Counted from the first letter of the stretch, positions 16,793 through 24,566 are shown. The stretch is DNA of 64,000 nt from Elusimicrobium sp. An273 (GCF_002159705.1 NZ_NFJD01000001.1:62001-126000), one strand, 5' to 3'. Numbers and translations: made by a program. The notes: a model not told the origin generated them from the letters alone.

Positions 16793-17326
16793 TCAACTGC
16801 ACCAGCCCGAAGCGGTGGAATCCAACCCGTACACTTCGCAGGAGCCGTCCCCGGCTCCGTCGTTGCACAGGAAATTATCCCGATTGGAATTGGTTTCCAA
16901 TTCGCCCAAATACAAGAAGTTCACGCCGGCGTTGTCCCCTTTGCGGCGCACGGCACACACGCCGTTAATAATGGTGGCGGTAGAGCCGGAAACCGAGCCT
17001 TGCGGCAATAGCGTGTATTTGAAATCTTTGGTGTAGAGGGTATTCCCCGTGCAGCGCGTCAGGCGGGCGCCCGTAGAGGCGTCCACACACGGAATGGTAA
17101 CGTCCAAATTTTCAAAGCCAAACAATCCGTTTGCGTAGTTTTCTCTGTCCATATTGTCCAAGGTGCGCAATTTGGACTCTAAAATTTTTTTCATCAACGT
17201 CCGCGCCTCGGCCATGCGGGATTTTTCCACGGTTTTATCATACATCGGCACCGCCATCGTCACTAACAGCGACACAATCATCACCGCCACCAAAATTTCC
17301 ACCAGCGTAAATCCTTTTTTCTGCAT
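16793..17326 (-). CDS. Type IV pilin-like / pseudopilin protein 1
   Basis: The protein starts MQKKGFTLVEILVAVMIVSLL, a class III signal peptide: short basic leader, Gly before the prepilin peptidase cut, Phe+1 and Glu+5 in a hydrophobic helix. The mature part (~170 residues) has a long amphipathic helix and a Cys-rich C-terminal region (GVCAV, NFLCNDGAGDGSCEV, GWCS) that probably forms disulfides. Such proteins are assembled by type IV pilus or type II secretion machinery. AGGAG lies 6 nt before the ATG. It is the third and most diverged of three tandem copies. No pilus motor or secretin genes are nearby. Confidence 0.87.
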   Translation of the reverse strand: MQKKGFTLVEILVAVMIVSLLVTMAVPMYDKTVEKSRMAEARTLMKKILESKLRTLDNMDRENYANGLFGFENLDVTIPCVDASTGARLTRCTGNTLYTKDFKYTLLPQGSVSGSTATIINGVCAVRRKGDNAGVNFLYLGELETNSNRDNFLCNDGAGDGSCEVYGLDSTASGWCS

Positions 17327-17334
17327 ACAAGCTC

Positions 17335-17826
17335 CTATAACGTATCCAAGCCGAAAATATCACACGCCTCCGAGGAAGCATCGGGCTCTTTGCAATAAAG
17401 CTGCTGGTTTTCCCGGTCGAAATAAAACGATACGCCCTTATACGGATCGGTGCGTTTTTCGGCTTTGACATACGCCACGCCGTTTTCATTTACAAGCGCC
17501 GTATACGAAAACCGCGAACATTGCAGCGTGCGGTTGCTGTCCACCAGCGAGCATCCCGTCGGCAAGTTGGAGGAGTCGAACATATCCATCCGCGGGAAAG
17601 AATAATTGGTTTGTCCTTTCTGCGCCACCAGCGCAGCATACGAGCGAAAGCCAAATTCGCCCGCCAGGCGTTCGCTGGAGTCGTAAATGGTTCTCAGCAT
17701 GGCCTGCGCCTCGGAAGCGTGGGCTTTTTCCACCACTTTTCTATACTGCGGCAGCGCCACGCCGGACAAAATTGCCACAATCAATACAACCGTCAATAAT
17801 TCAATCAGCGTAAATCCTTTTTTCAT
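17335..17826 (-). CDS. Type IV pilin-like / pseudopilin protein 2
   Basis: MKKGFTLIELLTVVLIVAILS is a class III prepilin signal with Gly(-1), Phe(+1) and Glu(+5). The QYRKVVEKAHASEAQ helix closely matches the QYRRSVERTRVAEAL segment of the next copy, showing duplication. The C-terminal half has a SYTALVNENGVAYVKAEK strand region and a final CDIFGLD motif shared in variant form with the neighbours. The start at 17826 has GGAGAG upstream and places the signal as in the neighbours. An ATG at 17838 would add MERA. It is transcribed with the flanking pilin-like genes. Confidence 0.85.
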   Translation of the reverse strand: MKKGFTLIELLTVVLIVAILSGVALPQYRKVVEKAHASEAQAMLRTIYDSSERLAGEFGFRSYAALVAQKGQTNYSFPRMDMFDSSNLPTGCSLVDSNRTLQCSRFSYTALVNENGVAYVKAEKRTDPYKGVSFYFDRENQQLYCKEPDASSEACDIFGLDTL

Positions 17827-17837
17827 AGCTCTCTCCA

Positions 17838-18341
17838 TTAGGGAACAACCGGAATCACGGTGAATTCGCAGGCGGCTTTATCCAAATTCAGGCGCTCGCA
17901 CGCATCCGAACCGCTGGTTCCGGGACAGCAGGTAAATTGATCGCCCGCATAATACACAATCGTTCCTTTATAAGTACCTTTTTGCAGCGTGGCCGACACC
18001 CACGGTTCCCCGACTGTACACATTCTGCCCGCACAGGATTGGACTAAATTATACTGGAAATTTTCCGTAAGCAGGGTGGTGTCGCTGGTTCGTTTTCCTT
18101 TCATATCGATGTCCAGCTTGTCAAAAGAAACCGCCGGTTGAACCAGTTGCAATCCCCACTTCCAGCCGCGTTCGGTCATCAGCCGTTCCCGCGCGTCGTA
18201 AATGGCAGGCAGCATCTGCAGCGCTTCCGCCACGCGGGTGCGCTCCACGCTGCGGCGGTACTGGGGCAGCGCAATCGCCGTTAAAATACCCATAATCAGC
18301 ACGACTGCCAATAATTCAATTAAGGTAAACCCTCTTTTCAT
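17838..18341 (-). CDS. Type IV pilin-like / pseudopilin protein 3
   Basis: This is the first gene of the tandem. It starts MKRGFTLIELLAVVLIMGIL, a class III prepilin signal, followed by the IALPQYRRSVERTRVAEAL helix found in Elusimicrobium-type pilin-like proteins and a Cys-containing C-terminal head. An upstream in-frame ATG at 18428 exists, but AGGGAG 5-6 nt before 18341 and the position of the signal peptide fix the start. Mature length is about 160 residues. The substrate or role (pilus subunit, pseudopilin, DNA uptake) cannot be deduced. Confidence 0.87.
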   Translation of the reverse strand: MKRGFTLIELLAVVLIMGILTAIALPQYRRSVERTRVAEALQMLPAIYDARERLMTERGWKWGLQLVQPAVSFDKLDIDMKGKRTSDTTLLTENFQYNLVQSCAGRMCTVGEPWVSATLQKGTYKGTIVYYAGDQFTCCPGTSGSDACERLNLDKAACEFTVIPVVP

Positions 18342-18504
18342 AAAAACTCCCTGTAAAAGTATAGGCTTTTTATCGTTTATTACAATACCCATTATAACTA
18401 AAAAACTCTTTCCGTGCCAAGCCGCCAAACTGCTTTTAAAACCTAAATTTTGTATGATATAAGACGGTTTGGCCGGATGCTCTGCGGCCGGAAGGAGGAT
18501 TAAT

Positions 18505-19608
18505 ATGAGAATTTATGATGATATCCAGCTGGATTATTGCGACGTTTTGCTGCGCCCCAAACGCTCCACGCTGGCTTCCCGCTCGGAAGTAATTGTAGAG
18601 CGCGAATATACGTTTAAATGGTGCCCCCGCTCCCTCACGGCTACCGGCATTGTAGCGGCCAATATGGCCACTACCGGTACGTTTGAAATCGCCAAAGAAA
18701 TGCAAAAACTCCGCCTGATGAGCGCCCTGCACAAACATTATACGGCCCAAGAACTGCTGCAGTTTCTTAAAGACAACGCCCAAGCGTTTGGCAACAACGA
18801 TTTGCTGTTTGTCAGTTCCGGCGTGTCGGACGCGGATTACGAAAAACTCAAACAAGTTATGGCCTCCAAGCTCATCAACAACATCTGCGTGGACGTAGCC
18901 AACGGCTACTCGCCGTACCTGATTAACTACATCCGCAAAATCCGCAAAGACTTTCCGCAGGCGCTTATTATGGCGGGCAACGTCGTAACCGGCGATATGT
19001 GCGAAGACCTGATTTTAAACGGAGCCGATATCGTAAAAGTGGGCATCGGGCCCGGCTCGGTGTGCACCACCCGCAAGCTGACCGGCGTCGGACGGCCGCA
19101 ATTTTCTACCGTCATTGAATGCGCCGACGCGGCCCACGGCGTGGGCGGAATGATTTGCGCCGACGGCGGCTGCACCGTGCCCGGGGACGTTTGCAAAAGC
19201 TTATGCGCCGGGGCCGATTTTGTGATGCTGGGCGGCCTGCTGGCGGGCCACACCGAAAGCGGCGGCGAGATGTGCACCAAGTCGTTCCAAACGGGCGAAG
19301 TAGAGATGATTGACGACAAAACCTGCGCCATGCGCATTGAAGAGAAACAATATAAGAAATTCTACGGTATGAGCTCCGAATACGCCCAAGACAAACACTA
19401 CGGCGGGATGAAAAAATACCGCGCCAGCGAAGGAAAAGTAGTGGAAATTCCCTTCCGCGGGCCGATTGAGCACACCCTGCTGGCCATTTTGGGCGGCATT
19501 CGCAGCTGTATGACGTATATCGGCGCCAAACGCCTAAAAGATATGCCCAAATGCGCCACTTTCTACCGCGTCAACCGGCAGCTAAACACCATCTTTGGCA
19601 ACGATTAA
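18505..19608 (+). CDS. guaC: GMP reductase
   Basis: The 367-residue TIM-barrel enzyme starts MRIYDDIQLDYCDVLLRPKRST, as in the GuaC1 subfamily. It carries the catalytic Cys in GIGPGSVCTTR, the GGMICADGGCTVPGD phosphate loop and the GMSSEYAQDKHYGG flap. It would reduce GMP to IMP with NADPH and release ammonia in purine salvage. GGAAGGAGG precedes the ATG at 18505; an upstream ATG at 18469 is unlikely. A -10-like TATGAT lies at 18453-18458. It is monocistronic, with a terminator at 19629. Confidence 0.95.
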   Translation: MRIYDDIQLDYCDVLLRPKRSTLASRSEVIVEREYTFKWCPRSLTATGIVAANMATTGTFEIAKEMQKLRLMSALHKHYTAQELLQFLKDNAQAFGNNDLLFVSSGVSDADYEKLKQVMASKLINNICVDVANGYSPYLINYIRKIRKDFPQALIMAGNVVTGDMCEDLILNGADIVKVGIGPGSVCTTRKLTGVGRPQFSTVIECADAAHGVGGMICADGGCTVPGDVCKSLCAGADFVMLGGLLAGHTESGGEMCTKSFQTGEVEMIDDKTCAMRIEEKQYKKFYGMSSEYAQDKHYGGMKKYRASEGKVVEIPFRGPIEHTLLAILGGIRSCMTYIGAKRLKDMPKCATFYRVNRQLNTIFGND

Positions 19609-19628
19609 CGCACGCGCTTTCTTAGACA

Positions 19629-19656
19629 ACGCGCCGCCCAAGCGGCGCGTTTTTTA
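19629..19656 (+). terminator. Intrinsic terminator of guaC
   Basis: ACGCGCCGC and GCGGCGCGT pair around a CCAA loop and are followed by a run of six T. Confidence 0.85.
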
Positions 19657-19826
19657 TGCGCCCAACTAATCCTTTTTTGGCCTTGAGCTTCCCCCGCTAA
19701 AGAGCCATACTGGGGGTACACCGCCCAGCGGGCGGCCCGGGGGAGCCAGGCGTCTATTTTACCCCCAGCCAACATGTTGGTATCCCCCGCCCCCTTCCGG
19801 GCGGGGGCTTTTACGCACCGACATAC
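19657..19826. ncRNA. Candidate structured non-coding RNA between guaC and the FKBP gene
   Basis: The 302-nt gap 19609-19910 holds no ORF I can support but several nested GC-rich pairings. CTTCCCCCG near 19689 pairs with CGGGGGAG (19738-19745, one bulge). CCGCCC-AGC-GGGCGG (19721-19735) is a tight hairpin inside it. TGGGGGTA (19711-19718) is exactly complementary to TACCCCCA (19760-19767), crossing the first stem. CCAACATGTTGG (19769-19780) is a perfect palindrome. CCCCCGCCC/GGGCGGGGG (19784-19807) ends in CTTTT like a weak terminator. It matches no RNA family I recognise, and the 4.5S/SRP core motif is absent. It could be a small RNA, a cis-regulator of the isomerase gene or a selfish repeat. 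Confidence 0.35.
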
Positions 19827-19910
19827 GGATTTTTTAGCCCATTTTTAAACAAAACTGTTACAATATACCCATATACTCGCCCAGAACTTCTGCGGCAAAA
19901 GGAGATAAAA

Positions 19911-20327
19911 ATGATTAAAGAAGGTTCTAAAGTCAAATTTGACTATACCCTCACGGTAGACGGCAAAACCGCCGACACCTCCGCAGGACGCGGCCCGCTG
20001 GAATATGTGCACGGGGCCGGGCATATTATTCCGGGGTTGGAAGAAGAACTGACCGGGATGAAAGTGGGCGACAAGAAAACGGTAAAAGTCTCCCCTGAGA
20101 AAGGCTACGGAAAAGTATTGCCCGAAGCCATCCGCCGCGTGCCGAAAGAAGCCATCGGCGGCGCCGAAAACCTCAAAGTAGGCGATATGGTGGGCGCCAG
20201 CAATGCGGGGCACACCTTCCGCGCCGTGGTGAAAGAAATTACGGACAAAGAAGTCGTGCTGGATTTCAACCACCCGCTGGCCGGCAAAGAATTAACGTTT
20301 GACGTGGAAATTAAAGAAATTAATTAA
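19911..20327 (+). CDS. FKBP-type peptidyl-prolyl isomerase, SlyD-like
   Basis: This 138-residue protein follows the SlyD plan. An FKBP half with DYTLTVDGKTADTS and the active-site segment YVHGAGHIIPGLEEELTGM is followed by an IF-type insert domain (about residues 68-120). It ends with EVVLDFNHPLAGKELTFDVEI, the SlyD signature where the chain re-enters the FKBP fold. The His/Cys-rich metal-binding tail of E. coli SlyD is missing. It would act as a cytoplasmic prolyl isomerase and chaperone. AAAGGAGA lies before the ATG, and terminators follow directly. Confidence 0.92.
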   Translation: MIKEGSKVKFDYTLTVDGKTADTSAGRGPLEYVHGAGHIIPGLEEELTGMKVGDKKTVKVSPEKGYGKVLPEAIRRVPKEAIGGAENLKVGDMVGASNAGHTFRAVVKEITDKEVVLDFNHPLAGKELTFDVEIKEIN

Positions 20328-20344
20328 CCGTATTCGGTTTTTTA

Positions 20345-20371
20345 AACGGAGCCCGCCAGGCTCCGTTTTTT
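20345..20371 (+). terminator. Intrinsic terminator of the FKBP gene
   Basis: ACGGAGCC and GGCTCCGT pair around a CGCCA loop and are followed by TTTTT. Confidence 0.85.
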
Positions 20372-20375
20372 ATTT

Positions 20376-20409
20376 AAAAACCCCGCCTGTTTTAAAAGGC
20401 GGGGTTTTG
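20376..20409. terminator. Terminator between FKBP and rex (mainly for rex)
   Basis: AAAACCCCGCCT and AGGCGGGGTTTT pair around a short loop, with A and T tracts on each side. It lies 10 nt past the rex stop on the minus strand. Confidence 0.8.
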
Positions 20410-20418
20410 TAAAACGCG

Positions 20419-21057
20419 TCAGCGGCTTTTTAACTTGGCGCACAATTCGGCCAAACCCGAAGAAATGTCCTCTTTCTGCACCACCACGCCGGGCGGAACG
20501 GTTAAATTGACGGGGGCAAAATTCCAAATGGCTTTAATCCCCGCCGCCACCAGCGTATCGGTAATGCCTTGGGCCGCGGCCGCGGGCACGGTTAAAATGG
20601 CTATTTTTAAATTTTGTTTTTCAATGATTCCCGCCAATTGCGCCGTGTGATACACCTGCACGCCATGAACCGAATTGCCCACTTTTTCCGGGTGCGTGTC
20701 AAAGGCCGCCACAATTTCAAGCCCGTGGTTTTTAAATCCGTCAAACCCCAACAGCGCCGCGCCCAAATGGCCAACGCCCACCAAAAAAGCTTTGTTTAAA
20801 TTGTTCCAGCCCAAAAATTTTTCAATAACGGCAATCGTCCCCGCCACTTTAAAGCCGGCCCGCAGTTTGCTGGGGGCGCCCACGGCCTGCAAATCTTTTT
20901 TGATGACGATGGGCAGCAGCTGCGTTTCTTCCGCCAAAGCGGTGGAGGACACCAATTCCCGCCCGTAGGCGTGCAGATTATAAAATATCCGCAGATACTG
21001 CGGCAGGCGGCGGATGGTTTGAATGCTGATTTCTTTTTTATGATGGAATATACTCAT
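20419..21057 (-). CDS. rex: Redox-sensing transcriptional repressor Rex
   Basis: This 212-residue Rex-family protein has an N-terminal winged helix (ISIQTIRRLPQYLRIFYNL, then VSSTALAEETQL) and a Rossmann NAD(H) domain with FLVGVGHLGAALLGF and the FDTHPEKVG segment. The C-terminal helix IWNFAPVNLTVPPGV is typical. Rex releases DNA when NADH is high and so induces fermentative genes. It is divergent from adhE. Its own promoter carries an inverted repeat matching one at adhE, which suggests autoregulation. The region after the recognition helix (DLQAVGAPSKLRAGF) differs from the usual DFSYFGxFGKRGVGY, consistent with an altered operator. No Shine-Dalgarno is seen. Confidence 0.93.
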   Translation of the reverse strand: MSIFHHKKEISIQTIRRLPQYLRIFYNLHAYGRELVSSTALAEETQLLPIVIKKDLQAVGAPSKLRAGFKVAGTIAVIEKFLGWNNLNKAFLVGVGHLGAALLGFDGFKNHGLEIVAAFDTHPEKVGNSVHGVQVYHTAQLAGIIEKQNLKIAILTVPAAAAQGITDTLVAAGIKAIWNFAPVNLTVPPGVVVQKEDISSGLAELCAKLKSR

Positions 21058-21076
21058 ATGTATCGTCTGAAAACTC

Positions 21077-21094
21077 TGGATATTACAATATCCA
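21077..21094. promoter_or_regulatory. Candidate Rex operator 1 (rex promoter)
   Basis: This is a perfect 7-4-7 inverted repeat, TGGATAT-TACA-ATATCCA. It starts exactly at the end of the rex -10 box and covers the expected transcription start. The geometry equals that of the classical Rex box (7-4-7), but the half-site differs from TTGTGAA. Confidence 0.6.
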
Positions 21095-21122
21095 TAATAT
21101 CTATTTGTAAAGTCCTTGTCAA
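21094..21122 (-). promoter_or_regulatory. rex promoter
   Basis: On the minus strand TTGACA (21122-21117) and TATTAT (21099-21094) are separated by 17 bp. The -10 box abuts the inverted repeat at 21077-21094. Confidence 0.65.
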
Positions 21123-21153
21123 GCCTTTCTGCGGTTGTTTTATAGAAGGGTTA

Positions 21154-21182
21154 TTGACATCATTTCGTGCAAAATATAAAAT
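21154..21182 (+). promoter_or_regulatory. adhE promoter
   Basis: TTGACA (21154-21159) and TAAAAT (21177-21182) are separated by 17 bp, close to the sigma70 consensus. The second operator copy begins 2 nt downstream. Confidence 0.7.
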
Positions 21183-21183
21183 A

Positions 21184-21201
21184 TAGATATCAAAATATCC
21201 A
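21184..21201. promoter_or_regulatory. Candidate Rex operator 2 (adhE promoter)
   Basis: TAGATAT-CAAA-ATATCCA is a 7-4-7 inverted repeat with one mismatch between its arms. It matches operator 1 in both half-sites apart from one position and lies at the same place relative to its promoter, over the start site. Confidence 0.6.
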
Positions 21202-21236
21202 TAGAGATGTTTTTGTATATCACAAGGAGACTATTT

Positions 21237-23876
21237 ATGGCGGAAAAGAAAACTGCGCCGGCTGTTGCCACCCCGGAAGAATTGGCCCACTTGGACCAAA
21301 TTGTTTCGAAGGTCAAAGAAGCCCAGCGCGTGTATGCGACATATACGCAAGAACAAGTAGACAAAATTTTCCGCGCGGCCGCTATCGCCGCTGCGCAAAA
21401 CCGGATTCCCCTGTCCAAACTGGCGGTGGAAGAAACCGGCATGGGGGTAATGGAAGACAAGGTAATTAAAAACCAATTCGCTTCCGAATACATTTACAAC
21501 CAATACAAAGACACCAAAACCTGCGGCGTCCTCTCGGACGACGACGCGTTCGGTTTCCGCCAAGTGGCAGAGCCTATCGGACTAATCGCCGGGATCATCC
21601 CGACCACGAACCCGACTTCTACCGCTATTTTCAAAAGCTTGCTTGCTTTGAAAACCCGCAACGGGATTGTGTTCTCTCCGCATCCGCGCGCCAAAAAATG
21701 CACCATCGCCGCGGCGAAAATCGTGTTGGACGCCGCCGTGGAAGCCGGCGCGCCCGCGGGCATTATCGGCTGGATTGAAAACCCGACTATGCCCCTTTCC
21801 AACGCGCTCATGCACCACAAAGACATCAACCTGATCTTGGCCACCGGCGGCCCCGGCATGGTGAAAGCGGCGTACTCCTCCGGCAAGCCGGCCATCGGCG
21901 TAGGCGCCGGCAACACCCCGGTAGTGATTGACGCCACCGCCAACATCAAAATGGCCGTCAGCTCCGTGATTATGAGCAAAACCTTTGATAACGGGATGAT
22001 CTGCGCCAGCGAACAGTCCGTCATTGTGGAAGACCCGGTGTACGATAAAGTGAAAGAAGAATTTATCGCCCGCGGGTGCCACTTTGTAACCGGAAAAGAC
22101 CGCAAAAAACTGGCCGACACCATCGTCATTAACGGCAAGCTGAACTCCGCCATCGTCGGACAAAGCGCCGAAAAAATTGCGGAAATGGCCGGCATTAAAG
22201 TGCCCGCCGGCACCAAAATTTTGATTGCCGAAGCCAAAGAAGTAAGCGACCAAGAACCCTTCGCCCGCGAAAAACTCTCCCCGGTATTGGGTTTCTACCG
22301 CGCCAAAGATTTTAAATCCGCCGCGCAGCTGGCCAAGGATTTAATCCTCTACGGCGGCGCCGGACATACTTCCGTGCTGTATACGGACGAAGCCAACGAA
22401 GACCATATTGACTACTTCAAAGATATGCCCACCGCCCGCACGCTGATCAATATGCCTTCTTCCCAGGGGGCCATCGGCGACGTGTACAACTTCAAGCTCG
22501 CCCCGTCTTTGACGTTGGGCTGCGGCTCTTGGGGCGGCAACTCCGTCAGCGAAAACATTGGGGTAAAACATCTTATGAACGTGAAATCCGTCGCGGAACG
22601 CCGCGAAAATATGTACTGGTACAAAGTACCTTCCAAAATCTACTTCAAACGCGGCGCCCTGCCGCAGGCCTTGGCGGAACTTTCCGACAAGCACCGCGCC
22701 TACATCATTACCGATAAAACCATGGAACAGCTGGGCCATGTGCGCGCCGTGGCGGATGTGTTGGAAAGCCTCAACATCAAGTTCCGCGTCTTCTCCAACG
22801 TTCTGCCGGATCCGAACATTTCCAACGTGCAGGAAGCCTTAAACATTGCCAATTCCTGGCAGCCGGATATGATTATCGCCTTAGGCGGCGGTTCTGCCAT
22901 TGACGAAGGAAAAATGGTGTGGCTGATGTACGAAAACCCGGATACCAGCTTTGAAGATATCGCCATGCGCTTTATGGATATCCGCAAACGCATTTACGCG
23001 GCGCCGCCCTTGGGCAAAAAAGCCGTGATGGTAGCCATTCCCACCACCTCCGGCACCGGTTCCGAAGTAACGCCGTTTACGATTATTACCGACGAAAAAA
23101 CCGGCACCAAATACGCCATTACCGATTATGCGTTAACGCCGGATATGGCAATTATCGACCCGGAATTCGTGCTGAATATGCCCAAATCGCTGACGGCTTT
23201 CTCCGGGTTGGACGTGCTGACCCACGCCATTGAAGCCTACACCTCCGTATACGCCACCAACTTTACGGACGGCCAAGCGTTGGAAGCCATGCGCCTGGTA
23301 TTTAAATACTTGGAAAAATCCTACACCAACGGCGCCAAAGACATCAACGCCCGCGAAAAAATGCACTACGCGGCCACCATTGCCGGTATGGCTTTTGCCA
23401 ACGCGTTCTTGGGTCTTTCGCACTCCATGGCGCACAAACTGGGCGCCATGTACCACGTGCCGCACGGATTGGCCAACGCCCTCTTGCTCTCGTACGTTAT
23501 TGAGTTCAACGCCACGGACAAACCGACCAAGCAGGGCCTGTTCCCGCAGTACAAATATCCGTTCGTCAAAGGCCGCTACGGCAAAATTGTGGACTTCCTG
23601 CTGCCGCACAACAACTTGGGCGACGATAAGGACGCCAAAGTACAAAAACTCATTGATATGGTGGAAGATTTGAAACACAAGCTCAACATCCCCCGCTCTA
23701 TCAAAGAGTACGGCATTCCGGAAAAAGAGTTCTTGGACAACTTGGATAAGCTTTCCGAACTCGCTTTCGACGACCAGTGCACCGGCGGCAACGCCCGCTA
23801 CCCGCTGATCAGCGAAATCAAGGACTTGTACCTCAAAGCGTACTACGGAGAACCCGTGAAACACAAAGCCAAATAA
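21237..23876 (+). CDS. adhE: Bifunctional acetaldehyde-CoA / alcohol dehydrogenase
   Basis: The 879-residue AdhE has two enzymes in one chain. The N-terminal CoA-acylating aldehyde dehydrogenase (about 1-440) contains GIIPTTNPTSTAIFKSL, GVGAGNTP and the catalytic Cys in DNGMICASEQS. The C-terminal iron alcohol dehydrogenase (about 450-879) contains IALGGGSAIDEGK, IPTTSGTGSEVTPF and metal-ligand histidines in LTHAIEAY and GLSHSMAHKLG...HVPHG. It reduces acetyl-CoA to ethanol with two NADH. AAGGAG precedes the ATG at 21237; the in-frame ATG at 21207 would add ten residues without support. It is divergent from rex, with a matching operator in its promoter. Confidence 0.97.
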   Translation: MAEKKTAPAVATPEELAHLDQIVSKVKEAQRVYATYTQEQVDKIFRAAAIAAAQNRIPLSKLAVEETGMGVMEDKVIKNQFASEYIYNQYKDTKTCGVLSDDDAFGFRQVAEPIGLIAGIIPTTNPTSTAIFKSLLALKTRNGIVFSPHPRAKKCTIAAAKIVLDAAVEAGAPAGIIGWIENPTMPLSNALMHHKDINLILATGGPGMVKAAYSSGKPAIGVGAGNTPVVIDATANIKMAVSSVIMSKTFDNGMICASEQSVIVEDPVYDKVKEEFIARGCHFVTGKDRKKLADTIVINGKLNSAIVGQSAEKIAEMAGIKVPAGTKILIAEAKEVSDQEPFAREKLSPVLGFYRAKDFKSAAQLAKDLILYGGAGHTSVLYTDEANEDHIDYFKDMPTARTLINMPSSQGAIGDVYNFKLAPSLTLGCGSWGGNSVSENIGVKHLMNVKSVAERRENMYWYKVPSKIYFKRGALPQALAELSDKHRAYIITDKTMEQLGHVRAVADVLESLNIKFRVFSNVLPDPNISNVQEALNIANSWQPDMIIALGGGSAIDEGKMVWLMYENPDTSFEDIAMRFMDIRKRIYAAPPLGKKAVMVAIPTTSGTGSEVTPFTIITDEKTGTKYAITDYALTPDMAIIDPEFVLNMPKSLTAFSGLDVLTHAIEAYTSVYATNFTDGQALEAMRLVFKYLEKSYTNGAKDINAREKMHYAATIAGMAFANAFLGLSHSMAHKLGAMYHVPHGLANALLLSYVIEFNATDKPTKQGLFPQYKYPFVKGRYGKIVDFLLPHNNLGDDKDAKVQKLIDMVEDLKHKLNIPRSIKEYGIPEKEFLDNLDKLSELAFDDQCTGGNARYPLISEIKDLYLKAYYGEPVKHKAK

Positions 23877-23891
23877 GCTTTGCAGAAACAC

Positions 23892-23924
23892 CAAATGCCC
23901 CGGATGATAATCCGGGGCATTTTT
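23892..23924 (+). terminator. Intrinsic terminator of adhE
   Basis: AATGCCCCGGAT and ATCCGGGGCATT pair around a GATA loop and are followed by T residues. Confidence 0.85.
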
Positions 23925-24009
23925 ATGGGTGCCGCGAGCCCCTTCTGCCCGACACCGCCCCGATAACTTATTTTTAGAAAGCCCGCCGCCTAGGCAAAAA
24001 GCAATTTGA

Positions 24010-24015
24010 TATAAT
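24010..24015 (+). promoter_or_regulatory. -10 box 6 nt before the MerR-type gene
   Basis: TATAAT with a TGA extension just upstream (extended -10) ends exactly 6 nt before the ATG, and no Shine-Dalgarno is present. This is the expected layout of a leaderless mRNA. Confidence 0.5.
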
Positions 24016-24021
24016 ACATGT

Positions 24022-24363
24022 ATGGGATTGGAAGAAATTGAGGAGAAGGATTATTTCTCCATCGGCGACGTAAAACGCATTACCGGGGTGCCGGAGTATT
24101 CCATACGCTACTGGGAGGCCGAATTCGGCCTGATTCGCCCCATCCGCCTGGAAAGCGGCCACCGCCGCTACACCAAAGAAGACGTCTATACCATTCTCAA
24201 AATTAAAGATTTAATCTATAAACACAAGCTCACGCTGGAAGGCGCCAAAAAGCAGCTCTCCAAATATCAATTCCCGGCGGCAGGCCGCGGCGAAAAGCCC
24301 CGCACGGACATCAAACTTCTGACGGAAATTAAAGAAACGCTGGAAGATTTGCTAAAAGAATGA
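24022..24363 (+). CDS. MerR family transcriptional regulator (small)
   Basis: This is a 113-residue DNA-binding protein. YFSIGDVKRITGVPEYSIRYW forms the MerR helix-turn-helix, and the wing region reads SGHRRYTKEDV. A short coiled-coil follows, with ~30 variable residues at the end. It lacks the Cys-containing effector domains of metal sensors. Small MerR proteins of this type often sit near tRNA genes and ihf/pheT in other bacteria, but its targets here are unknown. It lies between adhE and two tRNA-Pro genes and appears to be transcribed as a leaderless message. Confidence 0.85.
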   Translation: MGLEEIEEKDYFSIGDVKRITGVPEYSIRYWEAEFGLIRPIRLESGHRRYTKEDVYTILKIKDLIYKHKLTLEGAKKQLSKYQFPAAGRGEKPRTDIKLLTEIKETLEDLLKE

Positions 24364-24400
24364 TAAAATATATGTGTAGCCGGTAAACGGCTCATATTTT

Positions 24401-24475
24401 CGGGGAGTGGCTCAGAGGTAGAGCGCTCGCTTGGGGTGCGAGAGATCGCGGGTTCGATTCCCGCCTTCCCGACCA
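24401..24475 (+). tRNA. tRNA-Pro (anticodon GGG)
   Basis: A complete cloverleaf is readable. Acceptor arms CGGGGAG and CTTCCCG pair with one G-U. The anticodon stem CTCGC/GCGAG encloses loop TTGGGGT with anticodon GGG. The T arm has GGTTCGATTCC. The 3' CCA is encoded. It reads CCC/CCU proline codons. Confidence 0.95.
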
Positions 24476-24490
24476 TTTAAAACTATTTAT

Positions 24491-24566
24491 CGGGGCGTAG
24501 CGCAGATGGTAGCGCGCACGGTTCGGGACCGTGAGGTCGTGGGTTCGAATCCCGCCGCCCCGACCA
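24491..24566 (+). tRNA. tRNA-Pro (anticodon CGG)
   Basis: Acceptor arms CGGGGCG and CGCCCCG pair fully. The anticodon stem CACGG/CCGTG encloses TTCGGGA with anticodon CGG. The T loop is GGTTCGAATCC and CCA is encoded. It lies 15 nt after tRNA-Pro(GGG). Its last nucleotides and the following flank are repeated at 28946-28966, marking an integration site. Confidence 0.95.

Noticed and set aside
19657-19826. 4.5S/SRP RNA in the guaC-FKBP gap
   Set aside because: The conserved GGAAGGAAGCAGCC-type core is absent on both strands.
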